64,000 bases of DNA from Bacteroides sp. (lineage in GTDB: Bacteria > Bacteroidota > Bacteroidia > Bacteroidales > Bacteroidaceae): contig JAFURM010000014.1 in assembly GCA_017471925.1 (NCBI GenBank), forward strand, positions 1-64,000, read 5' to 3'. Position numbers and translations under genes: made by a program. Each line of letters starts with the position of its first letter. Positions within the stretch are counted from its first letter, which is position 1. Below the pieces are notes generated by a model. It saw only the letters and a program-made list of their open reading frames with translations. It did no database searches and was not told where the DNA came from. Positions 8,650-16,181 of the stretch are shown piece by piece.

Positions 8650-9237
8650 ATGGCAGTATCCAAGACAAGAGCTAAATTAGTAGACGTTGCCCGCCAGCTG
8701 TTTGCGAAGATGGGCATTGAAAATACGACGATGAACGACATCGCCATTGCCTCCAAGAAGGGGCGTCGTACGCTCTACACCTATTTCAAAAGTAAGGAGG
8801 AGATATACAATGCCGTTGTGGAGTCGGAACTGGACATCTTGTCGGATATGATGAAAAAGGTGACGGAGAAGAACATCTCCCCCAACGAGAAACTCATCGA
8901 AATGATCTATACCCGCTTGGATGCCGTGAAGGAGGTGGTCTACAGAAACGGCACGTTGCGTGCCGACTTTTTCCGCGACATCTGGCGTGTGGAGAAGGTG
9001 CGCAAACGCTTCGATGCCCGCGAAATACAACTCATCAAGGACGTGTTGCGTGAGGGTATGGAGAAAGGTCTCTTCGAGATAGACGACCTGGACATGACGG
9101 CCGAAATCATCCACTATTGCGTGAAGGGCGTGGAGGTGCCCTACATACGGGGCTACATCGGCGCCAACCTGGACGACCACAAGAAGGACGTCTTCGTCAC
9201 CCGCCTGGTGCTCGGCGCGTTGGGCAAGAAACATTGA
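8650..9237 (+). CDS. TetR/AcrR family transcriptional regulator
   Basis: The 195-residue protein has an N-terminal TetR DNA-binding domain (about residues 8-55, with GIENTTMNDIAIASKKGRR and the following YTYF-type helix). The all-helical C-terminal ligand and dimer domain has diverged from known members. It lies 47 bases upstream of fabG in the same direction, so a role in controlling lipid synthesis genes is plausible but is inference from position only. Confidence 0.85.
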   Translation: MAVSKTRAKLVDVARQLFAKMGIENTTMNDIAIASKKGRRTLYTYFKSKEEIYNAVVESELDILSDMMKKVTEKNISPNEKLIEMIYTRLDAVKEVVYRNGTLRADFFRDIWRVEKVRKRFDAREIQLIKDVLREGMEKGLFEIDDLDMTAEIIHYCVKGVEVPYIRGYIGANLDDHKKDVFVTRLVLGALGKKH

Positions 9238-9284
9238 CAAGCAGAGACGAAAACATAATATTAATCTTTAAATAACAATTAAGT

Positions 9285-10031
9285 ATGGGATTATTAAGTG
9301 GTAAGACTGCGATTGTAACCGGCGCCGCACGCGGCATCGGCAAGGCCATCGCACTGAAGTTCGCTCAAGAAGGAGCCAACGTGGCATTCACCGACCTGGT
9401 GATTGACGAAAACGCTGAAGCAACAGCAAAAGAGATAGAAGCATTGGGCGTGAAGGCCAAGGCGTATGCCTCCAATGCAGCCAACTTTGAAGACACCGAG
9501 AAGGTAGTGGGTGAAATCCACAAGGACTTCGGACGCATCGACATCCTGGTGAACAATGCCGGTATCACGCGCGACGGTCTGATGATGCGCATGAGCGAGC
9601 AGCAGTGGGACATGGTCATCAACGTGAACCTGAAGTCTGCATTCAACTTCATTCACGCCTGCACCCCCATCATGATGCGCCAAAAGGCCGGAAGCATCAT
9701 CAATATGGCTTCCGTTGTGGGTGTTCACGGCAATGCCGGACAGGCCAACTATGCCGCCTCCAAGGCCGGTATGATTGCTTTGGCCAAGTCCATCGCCCAG
9801 GAACTCGGCTCTCGCGGCATCCGTGCCAACGCCATTGCTCCGGGATTCATCATGACCGCCATGACCGATGCACTGAGCGACGAAGTGAAGGCCGAATGGT
9901 GCAAGAAGATTCCTCTGCGCCGTGGTGGCACGCCCGAGGACGTGGCCAATGTGGCTACCTTCCTGGCTTCAGACATGGCCTCCTACGTTTCAGGCCAGGT
10001 CATCCAGATTGACGGTGGCATGAACATGTAA
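9285..10031 (+). CDS. fabG: 3-oxoacyl-[acyl-carrier-protein] reductase FabG
   Basis: The 248-residue short-chain dehydrogenase has the NADPH-binding TGAARGIG (residues 12-19), NNAG (about 88), the catalytic Ser in MASVVGVHG, and YAASK with the catalytic Tyr and Lys (about 154-158). It reduces 3-oxoacyl-ACP in fatty-acid elongation. The length and the C-terminal GQVIQIDGGMNM match FabG closely. It lies between the TetR gene and a pseudouridine synthase gene on the same strand. Confidence 0.93.
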   Translation: MGLLSGKTAIVTGAARGIGKAIALKFAQEGANVAFTDLVIDENAEATAKEIEALGVKAKAYASNAANFEDTEKVVGEIHKDFGRIDILVNNAGITRDGLMMRMSEQQWDMVINVNLKSAFNFIHACTPIMMRQKAGSIINMASVVGVHGNAGQANYAASKAGMIALAKSIAQELGSRGIRANAIAPGFIMTAMTDALSDEVKAEWCKKIPLRRGGTPEDVANVATFLASDMASYVSGQVIQIDGGMNM

Positions 10032-10060
10032 TGCAGTGATGGGTTAATCATGAAAGACCT

Positions 10061-10726
10061 ATGACTGTCGTTTACGAAGACAATCACCTGATTATAGTCA
10101 ACAAGACCGCTTCCGAGATTGTTCAGGGAGACAAGACGGGCGACGTGCCTCTGTCGGAGACTGTGAAGCAGTATCTGAAGGAGAAGTATCAAAAGCCCGG
10201 CAACGTCTTCATCGGTGTGACCCACCGTCTGGACCGTCCCGTGAGCGGTCTTGTCGTCTTTGCCAAGACAAGCAAGGCCCTGTCGCGCCTGAACGCGATG
10301 TTCCAGAAGGGTGAGGTGAAGAAGACCTATTGGGCCTTGGTGAAGAACCGCCCTCCCCAGGAGGAAGACACCCTGGAGCATTGGCTGGTGCGCAATGAGA
10401 AGCAGAACAAGAGCTATGCCTATGCCGGCGAGAAGCCCGGAAGCAAGAGAGCCATCCTGCACTATCGGCTCATCGGTGCGTCAGACAACTACTATCTGTT
10501 AGAGGTAGACCTGAAGACGGGACGCCATCATCAGATTCGCTGTCAGCTGGCCAAGATGGGCTGTCCCATCAAGGGTGACCTGAAGTATGGCTCTCCACGC
10601 TCCAACCCCGATGGCAGCATCTGCCTCCATGCCCGTTTTGTGCGCTTTGTCCATCCCGTCTCCAAGGAGGAGATTGCGGTGGAAGCCCCTCTGCCGCCAG
10701 GCAACCTGTGGAGTTGCTTCAGATAA
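10061..10726 (+). CDS. RluA-family RNA pseudouridine synthase
   Basis: The 221-residue protein carries the catalytic motif HRLDRPVSGLVVFAKT with the active-site Asp (about residue 54). Downstream it has the RluA-type segment LKTGRHHQIRCQL. It converts uridine to pseudouridine in rRNA or tRNA. There is no S4 domain, so it is a short RluA-type enzyme, and which RNA it modifies cannot be told. It begins 29 bases after fabG. Confidence 0.88.
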   Translation: MTVVYEDNHLIIVNKTASEIVQGDKTGDVPLSETVKQYLKEKYQKPGNVFIGVTHRLDRPVSGLVVFAKTSKALSRLNAMFQKGEVKKTYWALVKNRPPQEEDTLEHWLVRNEKQNKSYAYAGEKPGSKRAILHYRLIGASDNYYLLEVDLKTGRHHQIRCQLAKMGCPIKGDLKYGSPRSNPDGSICLHARFVRFVHPVSKEEIAVEAPLPPGNLWSCFR

Positions 10727-10731
10727 AACAG

Positions 10732-10774
10732 CAAAAGCCGTTCCCCGGAATAGACAAGTAGGGAACGGCTTTTG
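10732..10774. terminator. Bidirectional terminator
   Basis: Perfect 14-bp arms CAAAAGCCGTTCCC (10732-10745) and GGGAACGGCTTTTG (10761-10774) lie between two convergent genes. The stem ends in A/T-rich flanks on both sides, so it can serve the plus-strand synthase gene and the minus-strand small gene. Confidence 0.85.
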
Positions 10775-10794
10775 TCGTTAGAGCGTGCTTACTG

Positions 10795-11046
10795 TTATTC
10801 GGCAGCCTGTGCAGGAGTTTCCTCCTGGGGAGTCTCGTTGGCAGGCGTCTCAGTGCTCGGAGTCTCGTTGGCGGGGGCTTCGGCTTTAGGCTCTTCGGCC
10901 TGTGCCTCTTCACTGGCGGGTTGTTCCTGTGCGGGAGCTGTGGTGCTCTCGGTCTGCTGTTTGGCCGGCTTCACGGGGTCTTGAGCGTTGGCTGCCATTG
11001 TTCCACATACCATCATTACGGCTACTGCCCATACAATCTTTTTCAT
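10795..11046 (-). CDS. Small exported Glu/Pro/Thr/Ala-rich protein
   Basis: The 83-residue product has a clear signal peptide (KKIVWAVAVMMVCGTMAANA) and a mature part that is entirely low complexity, with repeats of the type ANETPSTETPANETP and many Glu. It has no Cys and no recognisable fold. The bidirectional terminator follows its stop. The signal peptide and stop context support a real gene, but the function is unknown. The Thr/Ser-rich tail could be an O-glycosylation target, as is common in Bacteroides exported proteins (inference). Confidence 0.65.
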   Translation of the reverse strand: MKKIVWAVAVMMVCGTMAANAQDPVKPAKQQTESTTAPAQEQPASEEAQAEEPKAEAPANETPSTETPANETPQEETPAQAAE

Positions 11047-11296
11047 AATTCATTTACTTTAAAGGGTTAATATAAATAGTTCGTTCAGTTTAAGTGTCCG
11101 TCACTGTTGTTGCGGGCGTCAAACGCCTGCATGAAAGATACTTCAAACGGTGTGCCAAACTCAGATGCTTTCCTTTAAATTGTTGATAGTTAGTGTAGTA
11201 TCTCTTCGTGTCGTTTGTGGCACGATGGGGAAAAGTGTGGAATGTGGGGTGGGGAGTGTGGAATTGTTCCACACTTTGGGTATGGTATGTCGGGGT

Positions 11297-12637
11297 CTAT
11301 GCCTCGGTGAGGTGGTAAAGCTTCAGCTTGTTGTATAGCGTCTTGCGGTCAATGCCCAACAGCTGTGCCGCCCGGCTCTTGTTGTTGCCCGTCTGCTTCA
11401 GAGCCTCCATGATGTGTCGCTTCTCGCTCTCCTCGCTGCGCAGGGCCATGTCGGGCTTCGTCTCCGGCTGTGTCATGTCCGGTTCGTTCAGCTCCGTCGT
11501 CGTGATGAAACGCCCTTCGGCCAGCAGGGTGGCCCGTCTCACCACGTTCTTCATTTGTCTCAGGTTGCCCGGCCAGGGATAGGCCAGCAGGAGTTGGCAG
11601 GCCCGCTCGTCAAAGCCTGCAATTTGTTTGCCCAGTTCGCGGTTGGCCTGGTCCAGGAAGAAGTTGGCGAAGAGCAGGATGTCCTCGCGACGTTCCTTCA
11701 GGGTGGGCATACGCAGGGTGAATTCGTTGATGCGGTGATAGAGGTCTTCCCTGAAGGTGCCCTTCTCGATGGCTTGCGTCAGGTTTTCGTTGGTGGCGGC
11801 CACGAGGCGCACGTTCACCTCTATCTCCTTGTTGGAGCCTACCGGACGTACCCTCCGTTCCTGCAGGGCACGCAGCAGTTGCACCTGCACCTCATAGCTC
11901 AGGTTGCCTATCTCATCCAGGAAGATGGTGCCGCCGTGGGCAGCCACGAAAGCTCCCGTCTTGTCGGTCAGGGCACCGGTGAAGGCTCCCTTCACGTGGC
12001 CGAAGAACTCCGAAGCCGCCAGGTCTTTGGGGATGGCACCACAGTCTATGGCCACGAAAGGCTGTGCGGAGCGTGGGCTAAGCTGGTGGATGCGGTGGGC
12101 CACATACTCCTTGCCCGTTCCGCTGGCTCCGTTGATAAGCACCGACATGTTGGTGGGAGCCACCAGTCTCACGTAGTTATAGAGTTGGCGGGCCGCCTCG
12201 CTCTCTCCCTCTAAGAAAGCCGGTGCGATGGCAGGTGCCGGAGCGGCTGCAGCTGCCGGCCTTTCCGTGCGTGGAGTGGAAGAGTGCAGGGCTTCGTCCA
12301 TCTTCTTCAGCAGCTCTTCGGGGTTCACCGGTTTGGAGACGTAGTCGCGTGCACCCAGCTTCATGGCCTGTACGGCCGAGCGTATGTCGGCATATCCCGT
12401 CATGATGATGAGCGGAATGGAAAGTCCGTGTTCCGCCATCCACTTCAGGATGTCCGTGCCGTCATGGTCGGGCAGGCGGAGGTCCGAGAGGATGAGGTCG
12501 GTCTCATTGCTCTCCAAGTGCTTCAGGGCACGGGCCACGCTGCTTGCCGCAGTCACCCGGAACCCCTTCTTGCCGAGCCACGTGCGCAGCATCATGCCAT
12601 AGGTGATGTCATCTTCTACGATTAGGATTGCCTTCAT
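11297..12637 (-). CDS. Sigma54-dependent response regulator (NtrC family)
   Basis: The 446-residue regulator has a receiver domain (residues 1-115, with phospho-acceptor Asp in LILSDLRLP). An AAA+ sigma54 activation domain follows (about 140-370), with GASGTGKE Walker A and the GAFTGA loop that contacts sigma54. A Fis-type helix-turn-helix ends the protein (NNKSRAAQLLGIDRKTLYNKL). It activates RpoN promoters when phosphorylated. No kinase gene adjoins it; the nearest is the hybrid kinase at 16165, 3.5 kb away on the other strand. Confidence 0.92.
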   Translation of the reverse strand: MKAILIVEDDITYGMMLRTWLGKKGFRVTAASSVARALKHLESNETDLILSDLRLPDHDGTDILKWMAEHGLSIPLIIMTGYADIRSAVQAMKLGARDYVSKPVNPEELLKKMDEALHSSTPRTERPAAAAAPAPAIAPAFLEGESEAARQLYNYVRLVAPTNMSVLINGASGTGKEYVAHRIHQLSPRSAQPFVAIDCGAIPKDLAASEFFGHVKGAFTGALTDKTGAFVAAHGGTIFLDEIGNLSYEVQVQLLRALQERRVRPVGSNKEIEVNVRLVAATNENLTQAIEKGTFREDLYHRINEFTLRMPTLKERREDILLFANFFLDQANRELGKQIAGFDERACQLLLAYPWPGNLRQMKNVVRRATLLAEGRFITTTELNEPDMTQPETKPDMALRSEESEKRHIMEALKQTGNNKSRAAQLLGIDRKTLYNKLKLYHLTEA

Positions 12638-12694
12638 TTCGCTTGTTTCATCTCTTTTATGAATGCAAAGGTAAGCCGTTTTGTTTGAAAGTCG

Positions 12695-12702
12695 TATATT
12701 TG
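12695..12702 (+). promoter_or_regulatory. Promoter -7 box for the cyclophilin-M16-MATE-kinase run
   Basis: TATATTTG matches TAnnTTTG and lies 27 bases before the cyclophilin start codon. I see no good -33 box at the expected distance. Confidence 0.5.
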
Positions 12703-12729
12703 CACCATTAATTAAAATGAAAAGCCGAT

Positions 12730-13566
12730 ATGAAACAGATTCTGATTGTAGTATTAACCATACTGGCTTGCGGACTGACGTCGTGCAAGTCGGGACAAAA
12801 GAAGACAGAGAATATGGAAAATGTAAAAGTGAAAATCGAGACTACAGCGGGCGACATCGTCGTAAGGCTCTATGACGATACCCCCCGTCACCGTGATAAC
12901 TTCGTGAAGCTGGCCCAGGACGGCACCTATGAGGGCACGCTGTTCCACCGGGTCATCAAGGACTTCATGGTTCAGGCCGGAGACCCCGACTCCAAGAAGG
13001 CCACCAAGGGACAGCAACTGGGCAGTGGCGATGTGGGCTACACCCTTCCCGCCGAGTTTGTCTATCCCAAGTATTTCCACAAGAAGGGCGTGCTCTCGGC
13101 CGCACGAAAGGGCGACCAGGTAAACCCCGAGAAAGCCTCTTCGGGCTGTCAGTTCTACATCGTCACCGGCAAGGTCTATAGCGACAGCACCCTCCTCGGC
13201 ATGGAGCAGCAGATGAATAACATGCGCCTGAACAACGCCTTCCAGACACTGGCCCAGAAGCACATGACCGAAATCTACAAGATGAGGAAGGCCGGCGACC
13301 AGGAAGGACTGATGGACCTGCAGGAGAAACTGATAGCCGAGGCCGAGGCCCAGGTGGCCGGTCAGGAACCCTTCCGTTTCACTCCCGAACAGGTGCAGGC
13401 CTATACCACTGTGGGCGGTGCGCCCCATCTGGATGGTGAATATACCGTCTTTGGCGAAGTGCTGGAAGGCATGGACGTGGTGGACAAGATTCAGTGCGTG
13501 AAGACCGACCATAACGACCGTCCGAACGAAGACATCAAAATCAAGAAAGTAACTGTGCTGGAGTGA
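12730..13566 (+). CDS. Cyclophilin-type peptidyl-prolyl isomerase lipoprotein
   Basis: The 278-residue protein has a lipoprotein signal (ILACGLTSCKSG), so it should be anchored in a membrane and act on exported proteins. The cyclophilin domain shows VKIETTAGDIVVRLYDD, then GTLFHRVIKDFMVQAGDP with the catalytic Arg, and a C-terminal VFGEVLEGMDVVDKI. A helical insertion of about 60 residues rich in Gln, Glu and Met (around 155-215) interrupts the fold, as in many Bacteroidetes members. The stop overlaps the GTG start of the M16 peptidase gene. Confidence 0.9.
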   Translation: MKQILIVVLTILACGLTSCKSGQKKTENMENVKVKIETTAGDIVVRLYDDTPRHRDNFVKLAQDGTYEGTLFHRVIKDFMVQAGDPDSKKATKGQQLGSGDVGYTLPAEFVYPKYFHKKGVLSAARKGDQVNPEKASSGCQFYIVTGKVYSDSTLLGMEQQMNNMRLNNAFQTLAQKHMTEIYKMRKAGDQEGLMDLQEKLIAEAEAQVAGQEPFRFTPEQVQAYTTVGGAPHLDGEYTVFGEVLEGMDVVDKIQCVKTDHNDRPNEDIKIKKVTVLE

Positions 13567-14798
13567 GAATCAACCGACATACCCTGTCCAATGGCCTGCG
13601 CCTCGTGCACCACGAAGATCCGGGCACCCAGATGGTAGCGCTGAACATCGTCTATGATGTGGGTGCCCGCGATGAAGACCCCGGACATACCGGCTTTGCC
13701 CATCTCTTTGAGCACCTCATGTTCGGCGGCTCCATACACATCCCCGACTATGACACGCCCCTGCAGCTCTCCGGCGGTGAGAACAATGCCTGGACCAACA
13801 ACGACATCACCAACTACTACCTGACCATTCCCCGCCAGAACGTGGAGACCGCCTTCTGGTTGGAGTCAGACCGCATGCTGGAGCTTGCCTTCAGTCCGCA
13901 GAACCTGGAAGTGCAGCGTGGCGTGGTGATGGAGGAGTTCAAGCAGCGTTGTCTCAACCAGCCCTATGGCGACGTAGGCCACCTGTTGCGTCCGCTGGCC
14001 TATAAGGTGCACCCCTACAGCTGGCCCACCATCGGCAAGACACTGGACCACATTGCCAACGCCACGCTGGACGAGGTGAAACGCTTCTTCTTCCGCTATT
14101 ATGCCCCTAATAATGCGATCCTGGCAGTCACGGGAAACATTTCATGGCCCGAAACTGTTCGTCTGACAGAGAAGTGGTTCGGCCCCATCCCGCGTCGCGA
14201 GGTGCCTTGCCGCAATCTGCCTCAGGAGCCTCGGCAGAACGAGGAACGCCGTCTGACGGTGGAACGCCGTGTGCCGCTCGATGCCCTCTTCATGGCCTAT
14301 CGCATGTGTGGCCGTCAGGAGGCCGATTACTATGCTTACGATATCCTCTCGGACATCTTGAGCAACGGCCGTTCCAGTCGCCTGAACCGTAAGCTGGTGC
14401 AGGAGCGTAAACTCTTCTCCAGCATCGATGCCTATATCAGCGGCTCGCGCGATGCCGGTCTCTTCCACATCTGTGGCAAGCCGGCAGCCGGAGTCTCCAT
14501 AGAAACGGCCGAGGCCGCCGTGCGCAGCGAACTGGAGCAACTGAAGCACACGCCTGTCGATGCCCGCGAACTGGAGAAGGTGAAGAACAAGTTCGAGTCC
14601 ACGCAGATATTCGGCAACATCAACTACCTGAATGTGGCCACCAACCTGGCCTGGTTCGAACTGACCGGCGAGGCCGAGGACATAGACCTTGAGGTACCCA
14701 AGTATCGTGCCGTCAGTCGGGAGCAGTTGCAGGCCGTGGCTGCCGAAGGGTTCGCCGACAGCCAGCTCTCGGTGTTGCACTACAAGGTGGAACGCTGA
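13563..14798 (+). CDS. M16 family zinc peptidase
   Basis: The 411-residue protein begins at a GTG that overlaps the cyclophilin stop (GTGA), implying translational coupling. It has the inverted zinc motif HLFEH and the second-ligand region VVMEEFKQR, followed by an M16C domain. Active M16 enzymes cut peptides or signal sequences; the protein has no signal peptide and may be cytoplasmic. Its length equals one complete M16 unit (about 410-430). The substrate is unknown. Confidence 0.88.
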   Translation: MRINRHTLSNGLRLVHHEDPGTQMVALNIVYDVGARDEDPGHTGFAHLFEHLMFGGSIHIPDYDTPLQLSGGENNAWTNNDITNYYLTIPRQNVETAFWLESDRMLELAFSPQNLEVQRGVVMEEFKQRCLNQPYGDVGHLLRPLAYKVHPYSWPTIGKTLDHIANATLDEVKRFFFRYYAPNNAILAVTGNISWPETVRLTEKWFGPIPRREVPCRNLPQEPRQNEERRLTVERRVPLDALFMAYRMCGRQEADYYAYDILSDILSNGRSSRLNRKLVQERKLFSSIDAYISGSRDAGLFHICGKPAAGVSIETAEAAVRSELEQLKHTPVDARELEKVKNKFESTQIFGNINYLNVATNLAWFELTGEAEDIDLEVPKYRAVSREQLQAVAAEGFADSQLSVLHYKVER

Positions 14799-14834
14799 AC
14801 GTAGCACATTGAAAACCAACAGACAAGTACAAGT

Positions 14835-16181
14835 ATGAGACAACTTTGGTCCACCTATAAGCATCATTATGGCTCACTGTTCACCCTGGGCTTTCCCATT
14901 GTGGTCGGACAGTTGGGCACCATCATCCTGGGCTTTGCCGACACACTGATGATTGGCCATTACGGTACGGCCGAACTGGCGGCGGCAGCTTTTGTGAACA
15001 ACCTGTTCAACCTCTGCATCATCTTCAGTACCGGCTTCAGCTATGGCCTGACACCGGTAGTGGGAGCCTGCTATGGAGCAGGCCGACGAGCCGAGGCCGG
15101 GCAGGCTCTGCAGTGCAGTCTGGTGGCCAATGCACTGGTAGCCCTGCTGATTACTGCCATCATGACGTTGCTCTACTTCAATGTGGACCGCCTGGGACAG
15201 CCGGCCGAACTGCTCCCCCTCATCCGTCCCTACTATCTGGTGCTGCTTGCCTCCATGCTCTTCGTGATGCTCTTCAATGGCTTCAAGCAGTTTGCCGACG
15301 GCATCACCGACACCCGCACGGCCATGTGGATTCTGCTCATGGGCAATGCACTGAACATCCTGGGCAACTACCTGCTCATCAACGGCAAGTGCGGACTGCC
15401 CGAATGGGGCTTGTTGGGAGCCGGGGTCAGCACGCTGCTCTCCCGTGTGGTGATGGTGCTGGTCTTTGCCTGGATATTCTTCCGCTCGCCACGCTTCCGT
15501 CCCTATCGGGAAGGCTTCCTGACGTTGGGATGGTCGGGCGCATTGTTCCGACGGTTGAATGCCTTGGGCTGGCCCGTAGGACTGCAGATGGGGATGGAGA
15601 CCGCCTCCTTCAGCTTCAGCGCCATCATGGTGGGATGGCTGGGCACGGTGGCACTGGCCTCCCATCAGGTGATGATTACCATCTCCCAGTTCACCTTCAT
15701 GATGTACTATGGCATGGGTGCTGCCGTGGCCGTGCGCGTCAGCAACTTCAAGGGACAGAATGACCTGCCCAACGTGCGTCGCACAGCTTCGGCAGGCTTC
15801 CACCTCATCCTCGCACTGGCCGTCGTGCTGCTTTCCATCCTCTTTGCCCTGCGCGGACAGATGGGAGGATGGTTCACCGACAGCGAGGAGGTCACCTCAA
15901 TGGTCTCCCTGCTCTTCTTCCCCTTTCTTATCTATCAGTTTGGCGACGGCCTCCAAATCAACTATGCCAATGCCCTGCGTGGCATCTCTGACGTGAAGCC
16001 CATGATCTGGATTGCATTCGTGGCCTATTTCATCATCTCCCTGCCGGTGGGCTATGTCTGTGGCTTCGTCTTCGGCTGGGGATTGCCGGGCGTATGGATG
16101 GCTTTCCCCTTCGGGCTGACGAGTGCAGGCATCATGCTCTGGCTTCGTTTCCGCTACAAGACCCATGAACGACCTCTCTAA
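14835..16181 (+). CDS. MATE family multidrug efflux transporter
   Basis: The 448-residue protein has 12 predicted membrane helices in two similar halves. The conserved start (FTLGFPIVVGQLGTIILGFADTLMIG) and the LPxWGLLGAG region in the first half mark the NorM-like branch of MATE sodium- or proton-coupled exporters. It removes cationic drugs or metabolites. Its end overlaps the kinase gene start by 17 bases. Confidence 0.9.
   Translation: MRQLWSTYKHHYGSLFTLGFPIVVGQLGTIILGFADTLMIGHYGTAELAAAAFVNNLFNLCIIFSTGFSYGLTPVVGACYGAGRRAEAGQALQCSLVANALVALLITAIMTLLYFNVDRLGQPAELLPLIRPYYLVLLASMLFVMLFNGFKQFADGITDTRTAMWILLMGNALNILGNYLLINGKCGLPEWGLLGAGVSTLLSRVVMVLVFAWIFFRSPRFRPYREGFLTLGWSGALFRRLNALGWPVGLQMGMETASFSFSAIMVGWLGTVALASHQVMITISQFTFMMYYGMGAAVAVRVSNFKGQNDLPNVRRTASAGFHLILALAVVLLSILFALRGQMGGWFTDSEEVTSMVSLLFFPFLIYQFGDGLQINYANALRGISDVKPMIWIAFVAYFIISLPVGYVCGFVFGWGLPGVWMAFPFGLTSAGIMLWLRFRYKTHERPL

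Noticed and set aside
11090..11272. Minus-strand frame of 60 codons between the small exported protein and the sigma54 regulator
   Set aside because: It is low complexity with no recognisable features; the region instead holds repeats of AGTGTGGAAT.
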